Source: Marinoscillum luteum
Lineage (GTDB): Bacteria; Bacteroidota; Bacteroidia; Cytophagales; Cyclobacteriaceae
Reading direction: 5' to 3'
Assembly: GCF_044005705.1 (NCBI RefSeq)
Contig: NZ_JBIPKE010000012.1
Coordinates: forward strand, 273,842 to 337,841
Length of the DNA stretch: 64,000 bases
Shown here: positions 7,916 to 15,425 of the stretch, piece by piece
How the letters are laid out: each line of letters starts with the position of its first letter
Numbering within the stretch: position 1 is the first letter of the stretch
Translations under genes and position numbers: made by a program
The notes under the pieces: generated by a model
Databases searched by the model: none
What the model was told of the DNA's origin: nothing
Seen by the model: the letters and a program-made list of their open reading frames with translations, nothing else

Positions 7916-7946
7916 AAAACCCGCTGTTCACAGCGGGTTTTTTTTT
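7916..7946 (+). terminator. trp attenuator terminator
   Basis: AAAACCCGCTG (7916-7926), loop TTCA and CAGCGGGTTTT (7931-7941) make an 11-bp stem that merges into nine consecutive T (7938-7946). It lies between the leader peptide and trpE with no other gene to terminate, so it is read as the attenuator. Confidence 0.88.
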
Positions 7947-7962
7947 GGACAATAAAAATCAG

Positions 7963-9381
7963 ATGGAAAAAAAGTACCAACTCAAGATCAGACAAAAAAA
8001 CCTCCTGGCAGACATGGTCACGCCGGTGGGATTGTATTTAAAAATTCGTGATAAGTACGCCAAGTCCTTCTTATTGGAAAGTTCGGATTATCATGGTTCT
8101 GAAAATAGTTTTAGCTATATCTGCTGTGATCCCATTGCCTCATTCAAAGTAGAGAACGATCAGGTGGAAATGTCTTTTCCGGATGGGATCGTGGAGCATG
8201 GGTCGGCCTCTGAGAAGCGTGAAGTGCTTCCATTTTTGCGAGATTTTCTCGGACGGTTTGATATCCCCAACCAGGATGATAAATTCATTCGTACCGGACT
8301 ATTTGGCTATATGTCTTATGATGCGGTTCAGTACTTTGAGGACATTTCATTATCAAATCCCAAGACTCCGTCTTCAGAAATACCACAAATCCATTACAGT
8401 GTATTTCGATATATTATTGCCCTTGATCACTTCAAAAATGAGTGTTATCTAATGGAGTGCTATCTGGATGAGCCTCAGGATTCAGGTTTTGAGGATTTGC
8501 TCAATGTGATTTCTCAAAAGAATATCCCGTCTTATTCGTTTGAAAAGTCATCTGAAACCAATTCAAATTTTGATGACAACACCTTCTTGGAGCGTGTGAA
8601 TAAGGGGATCAAACATTGCGACCTGGGTGATGTTTTTCAGGTGGTATTCTCCCGTCAATTCAGCACTCATTTCAAGGGAGACGAGTTTCAGGTCTACAGG
8701 GCCTTGCGGTCTATCAATCCTTCTCCCTACCTCTTTTACTTTGATTACGGTGGGTACAAGATATTTGGCTCCTCACCAGAAGCCCAGATTGTGGTCAACA
8801 AAGAGGAGGCCGTTATTTATCCGATTGCAGGAACATTCAAGCGTACCGGAGATGATGCAGCGGATGCTGAATTGGCCAAAAAGCTCCTCGAAGATCCAAA
8901 AGAGAATTCGGAACACATCATGCTGGTGGATCTGGCCAGAAACGATCTGAGTAAAAGCTCCGATGAGGTGAAAGTGGAGACTTATAAAGAAGTACAATAC
9001 TATTCGCATGTGATTCATTTGGTATCTAAGGTGACCGGAAAACTGCGAAAGGATGCTGATCCCCTCGATATTGTGGCCAGTACTTTCCCCGCAGGTACCC
9101 TGTCAGGGGCGCCCAAGTACCGGGCGATGGAGTTGATCGATGAAAATGAGAATATTGCTCGTGGGTTTTATGGTGGAGCAATCGGTTTTATGGACTTCAA
9201 CGGAAACTTCAACCACGCCATTATGATCCGAACATTTTTGAGCAGAGGAAACCAACTCTACTTCCAGGCAGGAGCGGGTATTGTTTCCAAGTCTGATCCT
9301 CAAAGTGAGGTGCAGGAGGTATATAACAAACTGGCGGCGTTGGAGTCGGCAATGAAAATGGCTGAAACGATCAATAACTGA
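7963..9381 (+). CDS. trpE: Anthranilate synthase component I
   Basis: A 472-residue chorismate-utilising enzyme that makes anthranilate from chorismate with the TrpG amidotransferase. The N-terminal LLESS motif is the tryptophan feedback site of the family. The chorismate-binding core is complete: FSRQF, the FGSSPEAQI motif, PIAGTFKRTG, the EHIMLVDLARNDL motif, the TFPAGTLSGAPK motif and the GFYGGAIGF segment. The start is the ATG at 7963; an in-frame TTG at 7945 lies inside the terminator T-run and is unlikely. Its TGA overlaps the ATG of trpG (TGATG), indicating translational coupling. Confidence 0.96.
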   Translation: MEKKYQLKIRQKNLLADMVTPVGLYLKIRDKYAKSFLLESSDYHGSENSFSYICCDPIASFKVENDQVEMSFPDGIVEHGSASEKREVLPFLRDFLGRFDIPNQDDKFIRTGLFGYMSYDAVQYFEDISLSNPKTPSSEIPQIHYSVFRYIIALDHFKNECYLMECYLDEPQDSGFEDLLNVISQKNIPSYSFEKSSETNSNFDDNTFLERVNKGIKHCDLGDVFQVVFSRQFSTHFKGDEFQVYRALRSINPSPYLFYFDYGGYKIFGSSPEAQIVVNKEEAVIYPIAGTFKRTGDDAADAELAKKLLEDPKENSEHIMLVDLARNDLSKSSDEVKVETYKEVQYYSHVIHLVSKVTGKLRKDADPLDIVASTFPAGTLSGAPKYRAMELIDENENIARGFYGGAIGFMDFNGNFNHAIMIRTFLSRGNQLYFQAGAGIVSKSDPQSEVQEVYNKLAALESAMKMAETINN

Positions 9382-9962
9382 TGAAGAAGATATTAGTAAT
9401 CGATAATTACGACTCATTTACCTACAACTTGGTACACATTTTACGTGAGCTGGGAGCAGAGAACCGGATGGAGGTACATAGAAATGATAAGATCGCTGTA
9501 GACTATGCAGCCGGTTTTGATCACATCTTGCTTTCGCCGGGTCCTGGTCTACCCAAAGATGCAGGCGTGATGCCTGAAGTAATCAGCAAATATGGTTCCT
9601 CCAAAAATATACTCGGGGTTTGTCTCGGTCATCAAGGAATAGGAGAGGCCTTTGGTGCAGAGCTGTTTAATTTGCCTACCGTTTTTCATGGCGTGGCTAC
9701 AGATGTGGAGCTCACGGACAAAAAGGACGTCCTTTTTAGCGACTTACCGAATGTATTTAAAGTGTGCCGGTATCACAGCTGGGCCATAAAGCCTGATTCT
9801 ATACCGGATACACTGGAGGTGACTGCTGTGGATGAGTCTGGCAATGTCATGGCAATCAAACATAAGGAATTCAACGTGCGGGGTGTTCAGTTTCACCCTG
9901 AATCTATCATGACCGAGCACGGAAAGAAAATGATGCAAAACTGGTTATCTGTAGAACTATGA
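9381..9962 (+). CDS. trpG: Anthranilate synthase component II (glutamine amidotransferase)
   Basis: A 193-residue class I glutamine amidotransferase that supplies ammonia to TrpE. The nucleophile cysteine lies in GVCLGHQGIGEAFG, and the His-Glu pair in GVQFHPESIMT. LSPGPGLPKDAG is the oxyanion-side motif. Such subunits can also serve p-aminobenzoate synthase; the operon position favours the tryptophan role. It overlaps trpE by one base and trpD by four. Confidence 0.95.
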   Translation: MKKILVIDNYDSFTYNLVHILRELGAENRMEVHRNDKIAVDYAAGFDHILLSPGPGLPKDAGVMPEVISKYGSSKNILGVCLGHQGIGEAFGAELFNLPTVFHGVATDVELTDKKDVLFSDLPNVFKVCRYHSWAIKPDSIPDTLEVTAVDESGNVMAIKHKEFNVRGVQFHPESIMTEHGKKMMQNWLSVEL

Positions 9963-10954
9963 AGCAAGTACTGGACAAACTGTTTAAATATCAATCGCTT
10001 TCACGGGAGGAAGCATTTCAAATCCTCTCTAACCTGACCACAGGAAAGTATAACAACAGCCAGATGGCGGCCTTTATGACTGTCTATCTGATGCGCAGCA
10101 TCACCGTGGAGGAGCTGGAGGGCTTTAGAGATGCCATGCTGGAGCTCTGTGTGAAAGTACCCGTGGCTGAGTATAATGGAATCGATCTGTGTGGAACAGG
10201 GGGAGATGGCAAAAACACCTTCAATATCTCTACCATCTCGTCTTTTGTGGTGGCGGGTGCCGGGCAGAATGTGGTGAAGCACGGCAACTATGGCGTGTCT
10301 TCCGTGAGTGGGTCTTCCAATGTGTTGGAAAGCATGGGGGCCAAATTCACCAACGACATTGGCACCATCAAAAAGAGTCTGGATGAGGCAGGTATTTGCT
10401 TTTTGCATGCGCCGCTGTTTCACCCGGCTATGAAAAATGTGGGCCCAGTTCGCCGGGAGTTAGGGATCAAGACATTCTTTAATATGCTTGGCCCCATGGT
10501 GAACCCTGCCATGCCTAAAAACCAACTGGTGGGTGTATTCAGTCTGGAGCTGGCCCGACTCTATGGCTATCTCTATCAGAAGACAGACAAACACTTTGTG
10601 ATCCTTCATGCTTTAGATGGTTATGATGAGGTGTCTCTCACCGGTGGATTCAAGGCGATAATGAATGACCATGAAGAGGTTTTTCAGCCAGAAGATATCG
10701 GCCTCAAAAAATTAAGGGCAGAAGACCTTTATGGTGGAGAGACCGTGGAGGAAGCAGTGGCTATTTTCAAGAGCATCCTCAATAATGAGGGTACAGAGCC
10801 ACAGGTAGAGGCTATACTGGCCAATGCCGGCCTGGCGATCTCCGTAGGAAAACAAATAAGTATAAGCGAAGGCATAGAGGCCGCTCGCGAATCAATTAAA
10901 TCAGGGAAGGCTTTACAGTCCTTCAGGAAGTTTTTAGCAGTGAACAACTCATGA
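9959..10954 (+). CDS. trpD: Anthranilate phosphoribosyltransferase
   Basis: A 331-residue enzyme that joins anthranilate to PRPP. The glycine-rich PRPP loop CGTGGDGKNTFNIST, KHGNYGVSS, the conserved arginine region GPVRRELGIKTFFNMLGPM(V/L)NP, and the DEVS motif near the C-terminus are all seen. Length is normal. Its ATG overlaps the trpG stop (ATGA), and its stop overlaps the trpC start in the same way. Confidence 0.96.
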   Translation: MKQVLDKLFKYQSLSREEAFQILSNLTTGKYNNSQMAAFMTVYLMRSITVEELEGFRDAMLELCVKVPVAEYNGIDLCGTGGDGKNTFNISTISSFVVAGAGQNVVKHGNYGVSSVSGSSNVLESMGAKFTNDIGTIKKSLDEAGICFLHAPLFHPAMKNVGPVRRELGIKTFFNMLGPMVNPAMPKNQLVGVFSLELARLYGYLYQKTDKHFVILHALDGYDEVSLTGGFKAIMNDHEEVFQPEDIGLKKLRAEDLYGGETVEEAVAIFKSILNNEGTEPQVEAILANAGLAISVGKQISISEGIEAARESIKSGKALQSFRKFLAVNNS

Positions 10955-11748
10955 ATATACTCGATCAGATCGTAGCAGATAAAAAGGAAGAAGTAGCACA
11001 GAAGAAAAGCCTTTATCCGGTGAAGCTCCTCGAGCAGAGCACTTACTTCGGCGCTCAGCCTGTTTCTTTGAAAAAATACATTCGGAGACCCGATAAGGTA
11101 GGAATTATCGCAGAGTTTAAGCGTAAGTCTCCGTCTAAAGGAGTCATCAATGACGGAGCTAAAGTGGAGCGAACATCCATTGGCTATATGCAGGCTGGTG
11201 CCTCGGGGTTATCTATTCTTACGGATACCAAGTATTTCGGTGGTAAAAATGAAGACCTCACCATCGCCAGAAGTTTCAACTTTTGTCCTATTCTGAGAAA
11301 AGACTTCATCATTGATGAGTACCAGATCATTGAAGCTAAGTCGATAGGTGCCGATGTGATCCTGCTTATCGCTGCATGTCTGAAACCGGAGGAAGTGAAG
11401 TCATTGGGGGCTTTCGCCAAATCCCTGGGGCTGGAGGTACTATTGGAAGTACACAACGAAAAAGAGCTCAATGATTCCATCAATGAACACGTAGACCTCC
11501 TGGGTGTCAACAACCGGAACCTGGGAACTTTTGTGACTGATGTGGATACCTCACGTGCCCTTGCAGCCAAGATCCCCAATGACTTTGTGAAGGTGTCAGA
11601 GAGCGGAATCAATGACCCTGCTGTTGTAGTGGACCTCATGAGTCACGGATATGAAGGATTTCTGATCGGGGAGTATTTTATGCAAAAAGGCAGCCCTGAG
11701 AAAGCGTGTAGTGATTTTATAAAGCGAATCAAAGAATTCAAACACTAG
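10951..11748 (+). CDS. trpC: Indole-3-glycerol-phosphate synthase
   Basis: A 265-residue TIM barrel that closes the indole ring. The motif IIAEFKRKSPSKG, containing a catalytic lysine, is followed by SILTDTKYFGG, LRKDFIIDEYQI (second catalytic lysine), ADVILLIAA, LGVNNRNL and VSESGI, all in family order. It is a stand-alone enzyme rather than a TrpC-TrpF fusion; trpF follows three bases after its stop. Confidence 0.96.
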   Translation: MNILDQIVADKKEEVAQKKSLYPVKLLEQSTYFGAQPVSLKKYIRRPDKVGIIAEFKRKSPSKGVINDGAKVERTSIGYMQAGASGLSILTDTKYFGGKNEDLTIARSFNFCPILRKDFIIDEYQIIEAKSIGADVILLIAACLKPEEVKSLGAFAKSLGLEVLLEVHNEKELNDSINEHVDLLGVNNRNLGTFVTDVDTSRALAAKIPNDFVKVSESGINDPAVVVDLMSHGYEGFLIGEYFMQKGSPEKACSDFIKRIKEFKH

Positions 11749-11751
11749 CAG

Positions 11752-12354
11752 ATGAAACTGAAAGTCTGTGGCATGCGTGAGGCGGACAATATCCGGGATT
11801 TGTTGGAGCTGGAGCCGGATTATATGGGTATGATCTTTTACGAGAAAAGCCCCAGGTGTGTCCTGGAAATGCCAAAGGCCGACCTTTCAGGAGTTGAAAA
11901 AGTGGGAGTGTTTGTGAATGCTTCTGATGAAGAGATGATAGAAAAGGCTCAAACTTACGGGCTTGACTTGCTGCAGTTGCATGGTGAAGAACCGGTGGAT
12001 CAAGTGAAGCGTCTTAGGGAGCGAGGGTTCAAATTGATCAAGGTTTTTAGTGTAGCGGATGAGTTGCCGATTGCGTTGATGCAGGCCTATTCACCCTATG
12101 TGGATTATTTTCTTTTCGACACTAAGACTCCTGCTTATGGTGGTAGCGGTCAAAAGTTTGACTGGGGTATTTTGAAGGATTATGATCTGGAGAAGCCTTT
12201 TTTCCTGAGTGGAGGGATTGAGCTGGATGACCTGGATGCGATCAGGCAACTGGGGGTGAAACAATTGTATGCCATAGATGTGAACAGCAGGTTTGAGTTG
12301 GCACCTGCGGTAAAGGATATCAAAAAGATTAAAGCGTTAAAAGACAAGTTATGA
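11752..12354 (+). CDS. trpF: Phosphoribosylanthranilate isomerase
   Basis: A 200-residue TIM barrel performing the Amadori rearrangement before TrpC. The general-base cysteine lies in LKVCGMRE at the N-terminus, and the general-acid aspartate in LFDTKTPAYGGSGQKFDW. FFLSGGI and the VNSRFE segment near the end form the phosphate-binding region. The ATG follows the trpC stop after three bases, and the stop overlaps trpB by four bases. Confidence 0.95.
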   Translation: MKLKVCGMREADNIRDLLELEPDYMGMIFYEKSPRCVLEMPKADLSGVEKVGVFVNASDEEMIEKAQTYGLDLLQLHGEEPVDQVKRLRERGFKLIKVFSVADELPIALMQAYSPYVDYFLFDTKTPAYGGSGQKFDWGILKDYDLEKPFFLSGGIELDDLDAIRQLGVKQLYAIDVNSRFELAPAVKDIKKIKALKDKL

Positions 12355-13547
12355 GCGAAGTGAAATCTAAATATTTAGTAGATGAGCGCGGGTATTTTGG
12401 CAAGTTTGGAGGAGCATATATTCCTGAGATGCTGTATCCAAATGTAGAGGAGCTCCGCATCAACTATCTGGAAATCATGAATTCCCCTTCTTTTCAGAAG
12501 GAATTTCAGCAGTTGCTAAGGGATTTTGTAGGGAGGCCTACTCCGCTTTATTATGCCTCACGATTGTCCGAACTGCTGAAGGCGAAGATTTATCTGAAAC
12601 GTGAAGACCTTTGCCATACAGGTGCCCACAAGGTGAACAATACCGTGGGGCAGATCCTGCTGGCTAAAGCCCTGGGCAAAAAGCGAATCATCGCAGAGAC
12701 AGGAGCTGGCCAACATGGCGTGGCTACGGCCACCGTATGTGCATTGATGGGCATTGGTTGCATCGTGTACATGGGGGAGGTCGATATGGCTCGTCAGCGG
12801 CCCAATGTGGAGCGCATGAAGATCCTGGGTGCCGAAGTGAGACCTGCGAAGAGTGGTAGTAAGACCCTGAAGGATGCGACCAATGAGGCGATGCGTCATT
12901 GGATCAACAATCCACAGGATACTCACTACATCATTGGTTCTGTGGTGGGGCCACACCCATACCCGGACTTGGTGGCTCGCTTCCAGAGTGTGATCAGTGA
13001 AGAAATCAAATGGCAACTATCTGAAAAGGAAGGCCGTGACCATCCCGACTATGTGGTGGCATGCGTAGGGGGTGGGAGCAATGCCGCCGGAGCATTTTAT
13101 CACTACCTGGATACTCCAGAGGTGAAACTGGTAGCGGCTGAGGCTTCCGGACTGGGTGACCACACTGGTAAATCGGCGGCCACTACAGCACTGGGCAGAG
13201 AAGGCGTATTACATGGTAGCAAGACCATCCTCATGCAGACAGATGATGGTCAGGTGATAGAACCTTACAGCATTTCCGCTGGTCTGGATTATCCGGGGAT
13301 TGGGCCATTCCACGCCCACTTATTTGATTCAGGGAGAGCTACGTTCTATGGTATTACCGATGAGGAAGCCATGACTGCAGGCGTACTCCTGAGCCGAATG
13401 GAAGGGATTATCCCAGCCGTAGAGAGTGCTCATGCACTGGGTGCACTACATAAAATGACCTTGGATCCACAAGATATAGTGGTGGTGAACCTCTCGGGTA
13501 GAGGCGACAAGGATTTAGAGACTTATATCAAATGGGGAAAGTATTGA
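12351..13547 (+). CDS. trpB: Tryptophan synthase beta subunit
   Basis: A 398-residue PLP enzyme that condenses indole with serine. The motif GRPTPLYYASRLSE, the PLP lysine in HTGAHKVNNTVGQ, ETGAGQHGVA, the phosphate-binding CVGGGSNAAGAF and the C-terminal NLSGRGDKDL are all present. This is the TrpB1 type that forms the alpha2-beta2 complex. It is followed by a 51-base gap before trpA, the largest gap in the operon. Confidence 0.97.
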   Translation: MSEVKSKYLVDERGYFGKFGGAYIPEMLYPNVEELRINYLEIMNSPSFQKEFQQLLRDFVGRPTPLYYASRLSELLKAKIYLKREDLCHTGAHKVNNTVGQILLAKALGKKRIIAETGAGQHGVATATVCALMGIGCIVYMGEVDMARQRPNVERMKILGAEVRPAKSGSKTLKDATNEAMRHWINNPQDTHYIIGSVVGPHPYPDLVARFQSVISEEIKWQLSEKEGRDHPDYVVACVGGGSNAAGAFYHYLDTPEVKLVAAEASGLGDHTGKSAATTALGREGVLHGSKTILMQTDDGQVIEPYSISAGLDYPGIGPFHAHLFDSGRATFYGITDEEAMTAGVLLSRMEGIIPAVESAHALGALHKMTLDPQDIVVVNLSGRGDKDLETYIKWGKY

Positions 13548-13598
13548 GTCAGTTCAGGCTTCTTGTGCAATCACTAACCATTTACAAACACTAGTTCA

Positions 13599-14381
13599 AT
13601 GATGAATCGAATAGATCAGGCATTTATAGATAAAAAGGATCACCTGCTGAATGTGTATTTCACTGCCGGGTATCCCGAACTTAATGATACACTTGAGATT
13701 GCCAGGCACCTCAATGATGGTGGGGCGGATCTCATAGAAATAGGTTTGCCCTTTTCTGATCCCATAGCGGACGGCCCGACCATACAGGAGAGTTCGCACG
13801 TGGCATTGGAGAATGGAATGACACTCGCTTTACTCTTTGAGCAGCTTAAAGACCTTCGGAAAACTGTACAGGTGCCGGTGTTACTCATGGGCTATATCAA
13901 CCCAATTCTTCAGTTTGGTTTTGAGGCGTTTTGCAAAAAATGCCAGGAAGTGGGTGTGGATGGTTTGATCCTGCCGGATCTGCCTATGTATGAGTATGAA
14001 GAGACCTACAAAGAGGTGCTGGATCAATATGGCCTTTACAACGTTTTTCTGATTACCCCTCAAACATTGGGCGACAGGATCAGCAAAATAGATGAGCTAA
14101 GCAAAGGGTTTATTTACATGGTTTCATCTTCCAGTACCACAGGAGCCAAATCCGGTATTAGCGAAGAGCAGATCGCCTATTTTGAGCGAATCAAAGCCCT
14201 GAATTTGAAGAACAGGAAACTCATTGGTTTTGGGATTTCCGATTATGCTTCTTTCAGTAAGGCCTGTGCATATGCCGATGGGGCCATCGTAGGCAGTGCA
14301 TTTATTAAATTGTTGGCAGAGGATAAATCTGCTGCATCTATTAGCAACTACATTCATCAACTCAAAAATCCCCAGTCATGA
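13599..14381 (+). CDS. trpA: Tryptophan synthase alpha subunit
   Basis: A 260-residue TIM barrel that releases indole from indole-3-glycerol phosphate and channels it to TrpB. The catalytic glutamate is in ADLIEIGLPFSDP and the catalytic aspartate in DPIADGPTIQ. GLILPDLPMYE, the STTGAKSG loop and GFGISDYASF complete the motif set. Two adjacent ATG codons (13599, 13602) are possible starts. It overlaps the DAHP synthase start by four bases. Confidence 0.96.
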   Translation: MMNRIDQAFIDKKDHLLNVYFTAGYPELNDTLEIARHLNDGGADLIEIGLPFSDPIADGPTIQESSHVALENGMTLALLFEQLKDLRKTVQVPVLLMGYINPILQFGFEAFCKKCQEVGVDGLILPDLPMYEYEETYKEVLDQYGLYNVFLITPQTLGDRISKIDELSKGFIYMVSSSSTTGAKSGISEEQIAYFERIKALNLKNRKLIGFGISDYASFSKACAYADGAIVGSAFIKLLAEDKSAASISNYIHQLKNPQS

Positions 14382-15379
14382 TCATACAGCTAGAACCAAA
14401 TATTACTGCCGAACAGAAGGAAGGGCTGAAAGCCCAGATAGCTTCGTTGAAATACAAAACAAATGATGTGAAAACCCAAATGAGGGAGTATATCATTGGT
14501 ATTGGTAAGGAAAAGTTTGATGTGCGGAACATTGGACACCTGCCTGGCATCAAGGACATTCATATAGTATCTGATGACTACAAACTGGTCTCGCGCAAAT
14601 GGAAGGTGAACCGAACGGCCATAGACCTGGGCGATGGCGTGCTGATAGGAGATGGGCACTTTGCCATGATGGCCGGACCCTGCAGTATTGAGGGTGAGGA
14701 GAACATCGAAAAGACCATCCAGCACCTGAAGGAGAATGACATTAAAATCATGCGAGGAGGGGTATATAAGCCCCGGAGTTCACCATACTCCTTCCGGGGT
14801 ATGGGCATCGACGGGCTGAAACTTTGGTACAAAGCTGCCCGAGAGAATGGTATCAAAATCGTGACTGAGGTGATGCAGGTGTCGCAGATAGCTGAGATGT
14901 ACGATTATGTAGATATCTATCAGGTGGGTGCCAGAAATACTCAAAACTTTAACCTGCTGGATGAGCTTGGCAAAGTGGATAAACCTGTGATGATCAAGAG
15001 AGGAATCTCGGGCACTATTGATGAACTGCTGTACAGTGCGGAATATGTTTTTGCGGGAGGTAATGAGCGACTCCTCTTGTGCGAAAGAGGCATCAGGACC
15101 TATGAGAAAGCCTCACGAAACACCTTTGATATCAACGCCATTCCTATCCTGAAGGAGAAAACCCATTTGCCGGTGATTGCAGATCCATCTCACGGGGTTG
15201 GCATCAGAGATTATGTGGAGCCGGTGGCCCTTGCTGCTACGGTGGCTGGTGCCGATGGGGTGATTTTTGAGATCCATGAGAAACCCGAAAAGGCTTTTTC
15301 TGATGGTCAGCAAACCCTCGACTTTGAAGAGTCTGCCAAGTTGATCAGGAAGATGCGAGCTTTGAAAGAGCTGGAATGA
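14378..15379 (+). CDS. aroF: DAHP synthase, type I-beta with N-terminal regulatory domain
   Basis: A 333-residue enzyme condensing phosphoenolpyruvate and erythrose 4-phosphate, the first step of the shikimate pathway. Residues 1-65 resemble the ferredoxin-like regulatory domain of Thermotoga-type enzymes, which binds Tyr or Phe. The barrel shows MMAGPCSIEGEENI, MRGGVYKPRSSPYSF, the VGARNTQNF motif, KRGISGTI and ADPSHGVG with metal ligands. No chorismate mutase domain is seen. Its ATG overlaps the trpA stop, so it is the last gene of the trp operon and under the same leader. Confidence 0.94.
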   Translation: MIIQLEPNITAEQKEGLKAQIASLKYKTNDVKTQMREYIIGIGKEKFDVRNIGHLPGIKDIHIVSDDYKLVSRKWKVNRTAIDLGDGVLIGDGHFAMMAGPCSIEGEENIEKTIQHLKENDIKIMRGGVYKPRSSPYSFRGMGIDGLKLWYKAARENGIKIVTEVMQVSQIAEMYDYVDIYQVGARNTQNFNLLDELGKVDKPVMIKRGISGTIDELLYSAEYVFAGGNERLLLCERGIRTYEKASRNTFDINAIPILKEKTHLPVIADPSHGVGIRDYVEPVALAATVAGADGVIFEIHEKPEKAFSDGQQTLDFEESAKLIRKMRALKELE

Positions 15380-15382
15380 AAC

Positions 15383-15415
15383 ATCAGGGGGTGTTTAATC
15401 AAAACATCCCCTGAT
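15383..15415. terminator. Hairpin between convergent units
   Basis: ATCAGGGGGTGTTT (15383-15396) pairs with AAACATCCCCTGAT (15402-15415) in a 14-bp stem with one G-U pair. It lies between the trp operon end and the convergent kinase gene and may end both, but there is no long T-run on either side. Confidence 0.55.
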
Positions 15416-15425
15416 TACTTCATCA

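Noticed and set aside
7945..7962. TTG start for trpE six codons upstream
   Set aside because: It lies in the T-run of the attenuator terminator and would add no family sequence; ATG at 7963 is preferred.
10001..10423. 140-codon minus-strand frame inside trpD
   Set aside because: Antisense to the conserved PRPP-binding region of trpD, with no motif or promoter.
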